20,728 bases of DNA from positions 1-20,728 of the forward strand of contig CAYQQR010000059.1 of the NCBI GenBank assembly GCA_964420035.1, written 5' to 3'. Positions 13,612-20,728 of this stretch are shown in pieces. The DNA is from CAYQQR01 sp964420035 (GTDB lineage Bacteria; Bacteroidota; Bacteroidia; Bacteroidales; SM23-62). The first letter of the stretch is position 1, and each line of letters starts with the position of its first letter. The notes under the pieces are model-generated. The model was not told the DNA's origin. It saw only the letters and a program-made list of their open reading frames with translations, and ran no database searches. The translations under genes and the position numbers were made by a program.

Positions 13612-14706
13612 TCAGGGCTCACTTTTAGTCCTCATGCTGACAAATCTCATCGCTACCAACCGGTACATGGCATGACTGAATTTCGACCAGGGGGCGTAGA
13701 GGATCACCATCCAGACCAGGACCAGGTGAAAAAAATACAGGTGATAGGCATACTGCCAGTTTCCTGCACGGGCAAATTCCAGCAGAACACCGGTAATTAT
13801 AAGCAGGAGAAAACCAATCAGGAAAAACCAGTCGGGATACCTTGCTTTGGGAACCCTATTGGAAGGAATCAGCCTTTTCATGATGAGGACCAGGGTTCCC
13901 AGCAAAAGTAAGCCGGCGCCGATGTTGGCCATGATCTTGAAGGGGTTGCTCTGGGAAAGGGGGTATTCGAAATACATTACCGAGAGGATGGCATAGGCCG
14001 TCACAATAAGGAGGATCAGGAAACCCAGAACCACAGAGATATGGGCGATGGTGGACGGCCAATTCCTGCCACATGCGGCATATTTCCGATGAAGCAGTGC
14101 CTCCTTGATGGCCGGCCAGACCGGTTTTCTGCTGCCTTTTGCTGGTTCACCGGCATGCGCATTCATGGCCTGCCAGTAATTGCGAATCCCCAGGGCCATT
14201 CCAATCAGGGCTAGCAGGGAGAGCAGTCCGAAGGTCCCGTTGAGCCATGCATGGGGAAAGAACCTGGCATAGATCACTTCTCCCTCCGGTATTTGTAAAT
14301 GTCCGGCCATACCCAGTATCAGGAATATGATGGCTGCCGGCAATAAAACGGTGGCAGCAAGCCATCGGGGTTTGGACATAAAGCGGGCCAGGAAGCGGGG
14401 CACGGAATGTTCCTCAATGGCTTTCCCGCGCAGCACGGCCAGTATATTTCCCGGTTTGACCCCGCGCGGACAGGTAAGGGTGCAATCGCCGCACTGGTGA
14501 CAGAGCCATATGTCCGGGTCTCCCATCAAAGCTTCTTTCTGTCCCCATGAAGCCCACATCATTTGTTTCCGGGGAAAGGGATTGTCCCCTTCGCTCAGGT
14601 TGCATACGGCTGTACAGGCCCCGCATTGCATGCAGGTTTTGAGTTCATCCCCGCAATCTCGGATCAGTTCCTTTAAAAAACCGGTATCAGGCTGTACAAT
14701 TCTCAT
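13612..14706 (-). CDS. qmoC: QmoC, membrane subunit of the quinone-interacting Apr partner
   Basis: A 364-residue fusion of an HdrC-like ferredoxin domain and a cytochrome b-like membrane domain. The two [4Fe-4S] motifs are C25, C28, C31, C35 and C69, C72, C75, C79. Six hydrophobic segments lie at about 116-135, 154-173, 221-243, 257-276, 293-311 and 322-339. Several His residues in or near them (for example H222, H322, H327, H345) could bind haem b, as in the nitrate-reductase gamma-type family. It passes electrons between QmoAB and menaquinone at the inner membrane. It follows qmoB by 3 bp and ends the operon. Length and architecture are normal for QmoC. Confidence 0.93.
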   Translation of the reverse strand: MRIVQPDTGFLKELIRDCGDELKTCMQCGACTAVCNLSEGDNPFPRKQMMWASWGQKEALMGDPDIWLCHQCGDCTLTCPRGVKPGNILAVLRGKAIEEHSVPRFLARFMSKPRWLAATVLLPAAIIFLILGMAGHLQIPEGEVIYARFFPHAWLNGTFGLLSLLALIGMALGIRNYWQAMNAHAGEPAKGSRKPVWPAIKEALLHRKYAACGRNWPSTIAHISVVLGFLILLIVTAYAILSVMYFEYPLSQSNPFKIMANIGAGLLLLGTLVLIMKRLIPSNRVPKARYPDWFFLIGFLLLIITGVLLEFARAGNWQYAYHLYFFHLVLVWMVILYAPWSKFSHAMYRLVAMRFVSMRTKSEP

Positions 14707-14709
14707 TTG

Positions 14710-16854
14710 CTACATGCCTTTGAATGGATTCGGTCCTATGCTTTCTATGGTTTCCGCGTATTCTTCAAGGATCTCCGGGATCCTGCAGTAATCGGTTATT
14801 TCAACAAATTCCACCCTGATTCTTTCCGCTTCCAGCATCATGCTGTCCAGGGTTTCCCTGATATTGTCGCCCCGGGTTTTAATGAGTTCACTGCCCTGTA
14901 TGTAATGACACTGGTAATCCTCCCCGGGTTTGCACCCGAAAAGCATGATCCCGTCGTATCCATGCGACAGGGCGTCTGAAAGCCAGATCCGGTTCACCGA
15001 ACCGATGCATCGTACCGGTATGATGCGGAACCAGTTCGGGAACTTCAATCCTTTTTTGGCAGCCATATCGAAAGCCGGATAGGCATCGTTCTCGCAGGCA
15101 AACACCAGGATCCTGGGCTTTTCCTCGAACTCATCCGGGACCTCTATGGCTTTGATCATGCTGGATATGGAATGGATGGAATAGTCTTTGAAATTGATCA
15201 CCCTTTCCGGGCAGGAACCCATGCAAATGCCGCATCTTCTGCAGCGGGCAGGGTAGGGCACCGGGGTACCTTCCGGAGTTTCGTCATAGGCCCCGAAGGG
15301 ACATTCCTCGGTACAGCGCTTGCAGTCGGTACAACGCTGAAAATTGATCACGGGATAACCCAGATCCCCCGAACGGGGATGGAGGCTTTTTCCGACCCGC
15401 ACCGACTCGATGCATTGTATCGCCTTCATGACGGCACCCGTGGCATCTTCCCTGCAGGATGCTATATCCATGGGGGCCCGGGCGGTTCCTGCGGCATAGA
15501 TACCCGTTCGCTGCGTCTCATAGGGGAAACAGATAAAATGGCTGTCAGGGAATTCGTATTTCAGTGTCGGAAGACCCGTACCTTTCCGGTAGGTTAAATT
15601 CATCGCTTCAGCCGGAGCCGGGGTCATACCGGTGGCCAGCACTACCAGGTCGACATCCAGGCTTATCTCCTCCTCCAGCAGGGCCGCATAGAGTTCCATC
15701 CTGATGATATGTTCCAGGGGTTGGATGCGCCGTATTGCTCCTTTGGTCATGAATACAAGCGGGTCGCGTTGGACCGAACTGTAAAAACTTTCATCCAGTC
15801 CGGGGGTGCGGATGTCTTTGTAGAGAATGTAAACCTGAATATCTTCCCCGGCTTCTCTCAGGTAGCGGGTTTGTTTCAGGGTGGTGGCACAGCAGTGATT
15901 GGAGCAATAGGGCAGGTGGTCCGGATCACGCGAACCGGCACACTGGATAAATAGTACCTTATTCAGGGTTTTTCCGTCCGAAGGTCTGCGTAATTCCCCT
16001 TCCCGGGCCATTTCTTCGAGCTCAATACCGGTAATGACATCGGGGGACCGGCCGTAGCCGAGGTCAGCGAGTTTCCCGGCCGGGTAAGGTTGCCAGCCCA
16101 TCGCGTGGATGATGGACCCGGCTTCTGTGGTTCGTTTGCCCTCGGGATTTTGCAGGGAAACCGTATAGTTTCCCGGTTCACCTTCTACAGACTCCACCCG
16201 GGTTCGGGTCCACAACCGGATCTTCCCGTCATTTTCGATCCGGTCGAGCAGTTCCTGCAGGCCCGTTTCAACCAGCCGGGTTTCTCCCTCCCGGTGGGGA
16301 TAAAGCCGGTGCATTTTCCTCATAAAGCCCCCTGCTTCTGATTCCTTTTCCACCAGATCAACAGGATACCCTGCTGCAGAAGCTTCCAGCGCGGCGGTTA
16401 TGCCGGTTATTCCGGCCCCTATGACCAGGATACTATCAGAAAATTTTTCAGTGAGATAGGGCTCGGGTTTTTCTTTGGTGATCAGGCGGACATATCCCAT
16501 ATCCAGGTAATCTGCGGCGATATCCATGCTGTTTTCGGCCCTTGCTTCCTGCGACCACACAACCAGTTCGCGCAGGTTGACCCTTTCCGTTTGAACGGAA
16601 CCGTTGAAATCGAGCTCCTTACTTTTATGACGTGGAGAACAGGCTGCCAGCAGGACCTTGTTCAATCCATGCTTTTCAATCTCTCCGAGCAGTCTTTTTT
16701 TACAGTCGGGATGGCAGAGCTGAGCTTCGACCTCAACGAAACCATAGCGTCCTGATGAATCAGCTTTTTCTTTTATCCGGTCCGGATCCAGTTGCTTGCC
16801 GATGGAGCAGCCGGAACAAATAAACAGGCCCGTATGTTCTTTTGCTTCACTCAT
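14710..16854 (-). CDS. qmoB: QmoB, HdrA-MvhD fusion flavoprotein
   Basis: A 714-residue cytosolic subunit of the QmoABC complex. The HdrA N-terminal domain (LFICSGCSIGKQLD, C13/C16, C72) is followed by the FAD motif GAGITG (146-151) and the HdrA signature QCAGSRD...YCSNHCC (304-322). Ferredoxin motifs are C508, C511, C514, C518 and C538, C541, C544, C548. A C-terminal MvhD-like domain covers about 580-700 (RILVFACENDAYPAFDMAA; C587, C616, C641, C649). I start at 16854: the ATG overlaps the qmoA stop (ATGA), and the upstream 30 codons to 16944 overlap qmoA. The domain order is the reference for understanding the split version encoded by the hdrA and MvhD-like genes at 7385 and 10638. Confidence 0.94.
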   Translation of the reverse strand: MSEAKEHTGLFICSGCSIGKQLDPDRIKEKADSSGRYGFVEVEAQLCHPDCKKRLLGEIEKHGLNKVLLAACSPRHKSKELDFNGSVQTERVNLRELVVWSQEARAENSMDIAADYLDMGYVRLITKEKPEPYLTEKFSDSILVIGAGITGITAALEASAAGYPVDLVEKESEAGGFMRKMHRLYPHREGETRLVETGLQELLDRIENDGKIRLWTRTRVESVEGEPGNYTVSLQNPEGKRTTEAGSIIHAMGWQPYPAGKLADLGYGRSPDVITGIELEEMAREGELRRPSDGKTLNKVLFIQCAGSRDPDHLPYCSNHCCATTLKQTRYLREAGEDIQVYILYKDIRTPGLDESFYSSVQRDPLVFMTKGAIRRIQPLEHIIRMELYAALLEEEISLDVDLVVLATGMTPAPAEAMNLTYRKGTGLPTLKYEFPDSHFICFPYETQRTGIYAAGTARAPMDIASCREDATGAVMKAIQCIESVRVGKSLHPRSGDLGYPVINFQRCTDCKRCTEECPFGAYDETPEGTPVPYPARCRRCGICMGSCPERVINFKDYSIHSISSMIKAIEVPDEFEEKPRILVFACENDAYPAFDMAAKKGLKFPNWFRIIPVRCIGSVNRIWLSDALSHGYDGIMLFGCKPGEDYQCHYIQGSELIKTRGDNIRETLDSMMLEAERIRVEFVEITDYCRIPEILEEYAETIESIGPNPFKGM

Positions 16855-18098
16855 GCCGGGACCATAGCTGTTTGAATGGCTTTCAGTGCGGCGGCGGTGG
16901 CATCCCGGACGCTGGAAGCCACGTCTGAGGGATCTTTGCAACATCCTGCCGGGATAAGGGAAGGTTCATCCTGCAGGGCGAATCCCCCTTCCTTCAGGGA
17001 AAGGTTCATCGCATTCGGGATACGGGGCACCATTCCCGTGGCCAGTACCACCATATCGTGAACCGCTTCAGTTTTTCTCCCTTTCTCGATATCCTCTACC
17101 GATACGATCAACCGGTCATCCCCGACCGAGATCCGGGATGCTTTTCCTTTGATAAGGTCGATCCTGGGGTGTGCCCTGACCTTTTCGAGGAAGTCTTCGT
17201 TCCTCCCCGTGACCCGCAGATCGATATAATAGATGCTCACTTTCAACTGCTCATCCTGTTCCGCGGCCAGGAGTGCGTGTTTGAGACTTGCAGAGCAGCA
17301 AACGGCAGAACAGTAGGGGAGGTGGTTCTCATCACGGGATCCGGCACACTGCACAAAAGCAATGTGGGTGGGACTTTTCCGGCTGGAAGACTTCAGTATC
17401 TTTCCTTCCGTAGGACCCCCCGGCGCCAATAGCCGCTCCATCTCAATGTTGGTGAGGATATCCGGACTCTTCCCGTAGGCCAGGTCGGTGAGCCCGTGTG
17501 CATCATAGCCTTCGAAACCCGTGGCAAGGATGATGGCATCCACGGTAATCCGGGAAATTTCGCTCTTTGCATCCAGGCGGATGGCATCATAGGCACAGAC
17601 TTCCACACATTTGCTGCAGGAAGTCCCAGGGCAAGCCTCCCTGTCTATATGGTAACGATATGGGAATGCCAGTTCGTGCGGCAGGTAAGCGGCACGGACG
17701 GCCGAAAGACCTTCATTAAAACGGTCGGGGACCTCTACAGGGCATACAGTGGCACATTCACCGCAAGCGGTACAATTGCTGTTGATCCGCTGCGGGGCGG
17801 TTTTGATCTTTACCGTCCAGTCCTTTCCCTTCTTGTTGCACTCGGTGATCTCTGAATCCAGGTAGAGATGGATATTGGGGTTTTTCCTGATACGGGCAAA
17901 ATTAAGTTCCAATCCGCAATACGGGGGACAGAGCTTCGGGAAATACCGGCCCCATTTGGCCACCATACCCCCAAGGCAGGCTTCCTTTTCAACAAGATGA
18001 ACGATATGTCCGGCTTCTGCAGCCTCGAGTGCAGCAGTTATGCCGGTCATGCCGCCCCCGATCACCAGTATTGTACGTTGTTGTCTTTGATGGTTCAT
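16851..18098 (-). CDS. qmoA: QmoA, HdrA-like flavoprotein
   Basis: A 415-residue FAD and iron-sulfur subunit of the complex that links APS reductase to menaquinone. The FAD motif is GGGMTG (14-19). Iron-sulfur motifs are C109, C112, C115, C119 and C156, C161, C164, C168 (CPGTSCSKCVEVC). The HdrA signature is QCAGSRDENHLPYCSAVCC. C57 and C61 (KLCPPYCG) are also typical of QmoA. It starts 7 bp after aprA and overlaps qmoB by 4 bp. The direct adjacency to aprBA, plus the qmoBC neighbours, makes the QmoA call firm over generic HdrA. The start context is GATC-ATG. Confidence 0.94.
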   Translation of the reverse strand: MNHQRQQRTILVIGGGMTGITAALEAAEAGHIVHLVEKEACLGGMVAKWGRYFPKLCPPYCGLELNFARIRKNPNIHLYLDSEITECNKKGKDWTVKIKTAPQRINSNCTACGECATVCPVEVPDRFNEGLSAVRAAYLPHELAFPYRYHIDREACPGTSCSKCVEVCAYDAIRLDAKSEISRITVDAIILATGFEGYDAHGLTDLAYGKSPDILTNIEMERLLAPGGPTEGKILKSSSRKSPTHIAFVQCAGSRDENHLPYCSAVCCSASLKHALLAAEQDEQLKVSIYYIDLRVTGRNEDFLEKVRAHPRIDLIKGKASRISVGDDRLIVSVEDIEKGRKTEAVHDMVVLATGMVPRIPNAMNLSLKEGGFALQDEPSLIPAGCCKDPSDVASSVRDATAAALKAIQTAMVPA

Positions 18099-18105
18099 GA
18101 TCCCG

Positions 18106-19998
18106 TTAGTCCACCAGGTCGGTGATCTCCCTTTTGCGCATTTCCCATTCCCCGCTTTCGGGATCCCAGCGGCAATTTGTAAAACATCTCCATTCTTCTT
18201 TCATCTCCGGGTGGTCCGTCCGGAAATAATATCCCGGCCAGCGGGTTTCCTCCCGGAAAAGCACCGAACGAATATGGGATTCCGCCTGCCAGAGTCTGTG
18301 AATATTTTCCCAGCAGCGCATCAGTTCGTGGGGATCTTCCGCCGCAAGTTTCAGAGCATCCTCATGCATGAATCCGAGGAACTCCAATCCTTTTTCCAGC
18401 AGAGCTTTGGATGTTTTGTAGCCGGTTGTGGCCCCGCCCGCATATTCGTCCATGATCTTTTGAAGGCGGAACATGAACATTTTGGGTTTCAGGAAATTCG
18501 GATTGATGTCCGGGTCGTTGGCATAATCCTTATGTTCCTCGTACAGCTCCATGGGAAGGAAGGTGCGTTCTTTCATCTGTTGGATCTCTTCCCGGGATGG
18601 GGATTCGCTGAGGTCGTGTTCCAGGCAGAACTTGATTGCAGATTTCGCAGCGATCCTTCCCTCGGTAAAGGAACCTGAAGAAAATTTATGGCTGGAGGCC
18701 CCTGAGGCATCCCCGGCTGCAAAGAGTCCCTGCACGGTAGTCATATTCGGATACCCCCAGCGGTAGGGCTCGGGTGCCAGGTCTTCCGGTCCGGACACCC
18801 AGGCCCCTGAAGCCCCGGAATGAGAACTGATAAAGTAGGGCTCACAGGCGGCGATCTCGGAGGGTTGTTCATCCGGACGGATGTTCAGGGAGGCCCACAT
18901 CAGGGCCTGGCTGATGGTCATATCCAGAAAATCTTCCCAGGCCTCCGATTCCAGTTCTTTGAGTTTCCTTTTGGCTTCTTTTTCATCGGGGATGTTGGCC
19001 ACCACTTCCCGGATGGCCTCATCGGTGCGCATATAGATGGGCCCCTTACCTTCTTCCACCTCCAGGAGCATCAGGTAGTTCCTGAGGTTGGCCGGTATGG
19101 GTTTCGCCAGTCCGTAAGGGGCCCATTTCTGCAGTTCATCCGCACGGGTTTCCATATAGTTTTCACCCAGGGCATTGGTGGCCTTTGCTTTGAAAAGCAG
19201 GAACCAGGCACCAACGGGACCGTAGGCGTCCTTGAACCTTACCGGTACAAAGCGCACTTCCTGGCAGGTCATTTCTGCCCCCGCCCGGAGGGTGAAATAG
19301 GCGCTGGCACCGGAGTTAAAGGGGGGGTACCACGACCGGCCCAGTCCCTCGCCCACGGAACGGGGCTTGAAGATGTGCACCGCACCGCCCATGGCCGTGA
19401 GGACCGCCCGGGCCCTGAAGATGTAGAATTTCTTTTCACGCAGACTGAAACCCACGGCTCCGGTGCAGCGGTCGCCATTCATGATAGGTTCGGTAATGAA
19501 GATCCTTTCGAAGTATTGTCCATCATCGCCAAGTTCTGCCAGGGCATTTTTTGCTGCTTCGGCTACAATGGTCTTGTAGGCTTCGCCGTGGATCATGACC
19601 TGCCATCGGCCCTCGTTAACATAATGGCCGTCATCGTCTTTCCAGATGGGCAGTCCCCACTTTTCAAAAAGGTGCACGGAAGAATCCACATGGCGGGCAA
19701 TGTTGGCCACCAGGTCGTCGCGGGCAATGCCCATCAGGTCGTTCTTAACGTAGCGGACATAGTCTTCTACCGTGTTTTTACCATCTTTCAGTCCCAGGTA
19801 GAGGTTGATGGCCGAGAGTCCCATGGCCACCGCCCCGGAACGGTCCATGGCGGCTTTGTCCACCACAGTGACTTTCAGGTTGTTCTCTTTGGCCCAGTGT
19901 GCGGCTTCAAAAGCCGCACCGCAGGCTGCCATCCCGCCTCCCAGGATGAGGAGGTCGGTGGTTACTTCTACCGTTTCAAATTGTTCTGCTACGTGCAT
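18106..19998 (-). CDS. aprA: Adenylylsulfate (APS) reductase alpha subunit, AprA
   Basis: A 630-residue FAD subunit of dissimilatory APS reductase, which interconverts APS + 2 e- and sulfite + AMP in the cytoplasm. The FAD-binding LILGGGMAACGAA lies at 17-29. Comparison with Archaeoglobus fulgidus AprA (recalled) places its active-site residues at Asn65, Trp223 (SWYPP), Arg254 (VPVRFKDAYGPVGAW) and His393 (SSHSGASGAWVSGP), all present. The loops AGDASGASSHKFSSGSFTEGR (429-449 region) close the flavin site. Length is slightly short of the ~640-660 usual in the family, with no internal gap visible. It is 4 bp downstream of aprB and 7 bp ahead of qmoA. No evidence in the window fixes the reductive or oxidative direction. 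Confidence 0.96.
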   Translation of the reverse strand: MHVAEQFETVEVTTDLLILGGGMAACGAAFEAAHWAKENNLKVTVVDKAAMDRSGAVAMGLSAINLYLGLKDGKNTVEDYVRYVKNDLMGIARDDLVANIARHVDSSVHLFEKWGLPIWKDDDGHYVNEGRWQVMIHGEAYKTIVAEAAKNALAELGDDGQYFERIFITEPIMNGDRCTGAVGFSLREKKFYIFRARAVLTAMGGAVHIFKPRSVGEGLGRSWYPPFNSGASAYFTLRAGAEMTCQEVRFVPVRFKDAYGPVGAWFLLFKAKATNALGENYMETRADELQKWAPYGLAKPIPANLRNYLMLLEVEEGKGPIYMRTDEAIREVVANIPDEKEAKRKLKELESEAWEDFLDMTISQALMWASLNIRPDEQPSEIAACEPYFISSHSGASGAWVSGPEDLAPEPYRWGYPNMTTVQGLFAAGDASGASSHKFSSGSFTEGRIAAKSAIKFCLEHDLSESPSREEIQQMKERTFLPMELYEEHKDYANDPDINPNFLKPKMFMFRLQKIMDEYAGGATTGYKTSKALLEKGLEFLGFMHEDALKLAAEDPHELMRCWENIHRLWQAESHIRSVLFREETRWPGYYFRTDHPEMKEEWRCFTNCRWDPESGEWEMRKREITDLVD

Positions 19999-20002
19999 AA
20001 GA

Positions 20003-20440
20003 TCAGAGCTTAGTGATCAAGTCTGTTCCGAGGGATCCCGGTTCGGTTCGCAACTGAGGACTGTCCAGGGAGGCTTCCCCGGGATCAAAGCCCCCGTCGG
20101 GTTCCGCGCTTCCTTCCGGGGTGGTGCGGGTGGGGAATTTGAACCGTTTCAGCTGTCCGTCGCGGAAGCGAACCGACCAGAGGATGGCATCGCTGCTTCG
20201 CAGGGGCTGGACCATCCCGCCCAAAGGCATAAAGTCGGCATAACCCCGCACCTCGATGGCCTGGGTGGGGCAGATTTTGACACAGTTATAGCACTCCCAG
20301 CACATCTCCGGTGCCCGGTTATAGGCTTTGTTCTTTACTTTGTCGAGGATCATCAGGTCGTTGGGGCAGATATACTGGCAGGCCGTCTTGTCCAGGGCCT
20401 TACAGCCATCACATTTCTCGGTAATTACAAAACTTGGCAT
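20003..20440 (-). CDS. aprB: APS reductase beta subunit, AprB
   Basis: A 145-residue ferredoxin-type subunit that feeds electrons to the AprA flavin. The two [4Fe-4S] clusters are bound by C10, C13, C21, C25 (CDGCKALDKTACQYIC) and C47, C50, C53, C57 (CWECYNCVKIC). Trp48, which in A. fulgidus relays electrons between cluster and FAD, is present at the same number. The C-terminal ~55 residues form the tail that wraps around AprA. It is the first gene of aprBA-qmoABC. The ATG at 20440 is preceded by GATC and no Shine-Dalgarno. In many organisms sat precedes aprB; here the 288 bp upstream to the window edge contain no gene. Confidence 0.95.
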   Translation of the reverse strand: MPSFVITEKCDGCKALDKTACQYICPNDLMILDKVKNKAYNRAPEMCWECYNCVKICPTQAIEVRGYADFMPLGGMVQPLRSSDAILWSVRFRDGQLKRFKFPTRTTPEGSAEPDGGFDPGEASLDSPQLRTEPGSLGTDLITKL

Positions 20441-20728
20441 GATCGGGTATTTAGTCAGGAAGTAAAGCTAAAATGTATTCTCGATATTCTTCATGATGTC
20501 GGCAGTATGTGGTTAAATTTTGAGTAAATCTAAATAAGAAAAATGTTTCTCGCTCCCCCGAGTACTCGGTGTCGCTGCTTCTCGCTTCGCTGTCACTCGC
20601 CTTCGGCTGTTTCTCGCGAGCTGCGCTCGCTGCTGCTACTTACTTCCTACTTCCTACTGAACATAGGAACCCAGCCTGCCTGCCGGTCACCGGCGGCCAT
20701 AGCCTCTGGCGACGGCACGCGGGCAGGG
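20441..20728. other. Noncoding DNA upstream of aprB: promoter region, then dense palindromic repeats
   Basis: The first ~100 bp (20441-20540) should contain the aprB promoter on the minus strand. TACATTTTAG (complement of 20468-20477) weakly resembles a Bacteroidota -7 box, but I would not insist. From about 20548 to the end the DNA is made of repeat words: the 12-bp palindrome CCGAGTACTCGG (20558-20569), CTCGCTTCGCTG and TCGCCTTCGGCTG units, a TTACTTCC/TACTTCC tandem, and a GCCTGCCTGCCGG...GGCAGG imperfect inverted repeat at about 20677-20727. No coding frame is convincing. Confidence 0.5.

Noticed and set aside
16855..16944. Upstream extension of qmoB
   Set aside because: It would lie entirely within the qmoA reading frame; the ATGA overlap at 16851-16854 is the typical coupled start.
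18820..20013. 397-residue plus-strand open frame
   Set aside because: It is the antisense of aprA. The minus strand gives an intact AprA with all catalytic residues; the opposite frame is a codon-bias shadow. The same holds for other long antiparallel frames over hdrA and qmo genes.
20441..20728. sat or another gene upstream of aprB
   Set aside because: No frame of plausible length or composition; the region is repeat-rich noncoding DNA up to the window edge.

Overview
This window looks like part of a Bacteroidota (probably Bacteroidales-type) genome or metagenome-assembled scaffold. The signs are a secreted S9B dipeptidyl-peptidase IV, a PKD-domain lipoprotein and a second tiny lipoprotein, start codons without clear Shine-Dalgarno sequences, and intergenic DNA full of short palindromic repeats. 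The taxonomy is an inference from gene style; no rRNA or ribosomal protein gene is present to confirm it. A run of exactly 100 N (13208-13307) is a scaffolding gap, so the two halves are joined by assembly inference.

Layout. Positions 1-7090 hold ordinary genes: a COG0731-type radical SAM protein and a DUF89 protein (minus strand), DPP-IV (plus), an AAA ATPase behind a 14-bp tandem repeat (plus), a 73-residue cysteine-rich lipoprotein (minus) and a PKD lipoprotein (plus). Positions 7094-11774 are one minus-strand operon in the order dsrE-like, tusA, MvhD-like, QmoA-like, hdrA, winged-helix protein. It is divergent from a Crp/Fnr regulator at 11938, and a perfect TGTGA-N6-TCACA site lies between them. 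Positions 12635-13555 hold two tRNA-Leu genes (anticodons GAG and CAG), each preceded by copies of a 91-bp hairpin cassette whose arms copy the 5' end of the adjacent tRNA. Positions 13612-20440 are a tight minus-strand operon aprB-aprA-qmoA-qmoB-qmoC.

How the genes work together. AprBA interconverts APS and sulfite plus AMP, and QmoABC links it to the menaquinone pool. Every AprA and AprB active-site residue I checked is present, so the enzyme should work. No sat, dsrAB or other step is in the window, so the direction (sulfate reduction, sulfite oxidation or disproportionation) cannot be read here. The second operon is built like a Qmo complex taken apart: a QmoA-like flavoprotein, a full-length HdrA corresponding to the N-terminal part of QmoB, and a separate MvhD-like subunit corresponding to the C-terminal domain of QmoB. 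It has no membrane subunit and no HdrB, and it is fused in operon order to the persulfide carriers TusA and DsrE. My inference is that it handles electrons from, or to, protein-bound sulfane sulfur, in parallel with Apr-Qmo.

The most interesting items are this split Qmo-like/TusA/DsrE operon, the tRNA-tailored hairpin cassettes, and the repeated GATC-ATG start context found only in the sulfur/redox genes.
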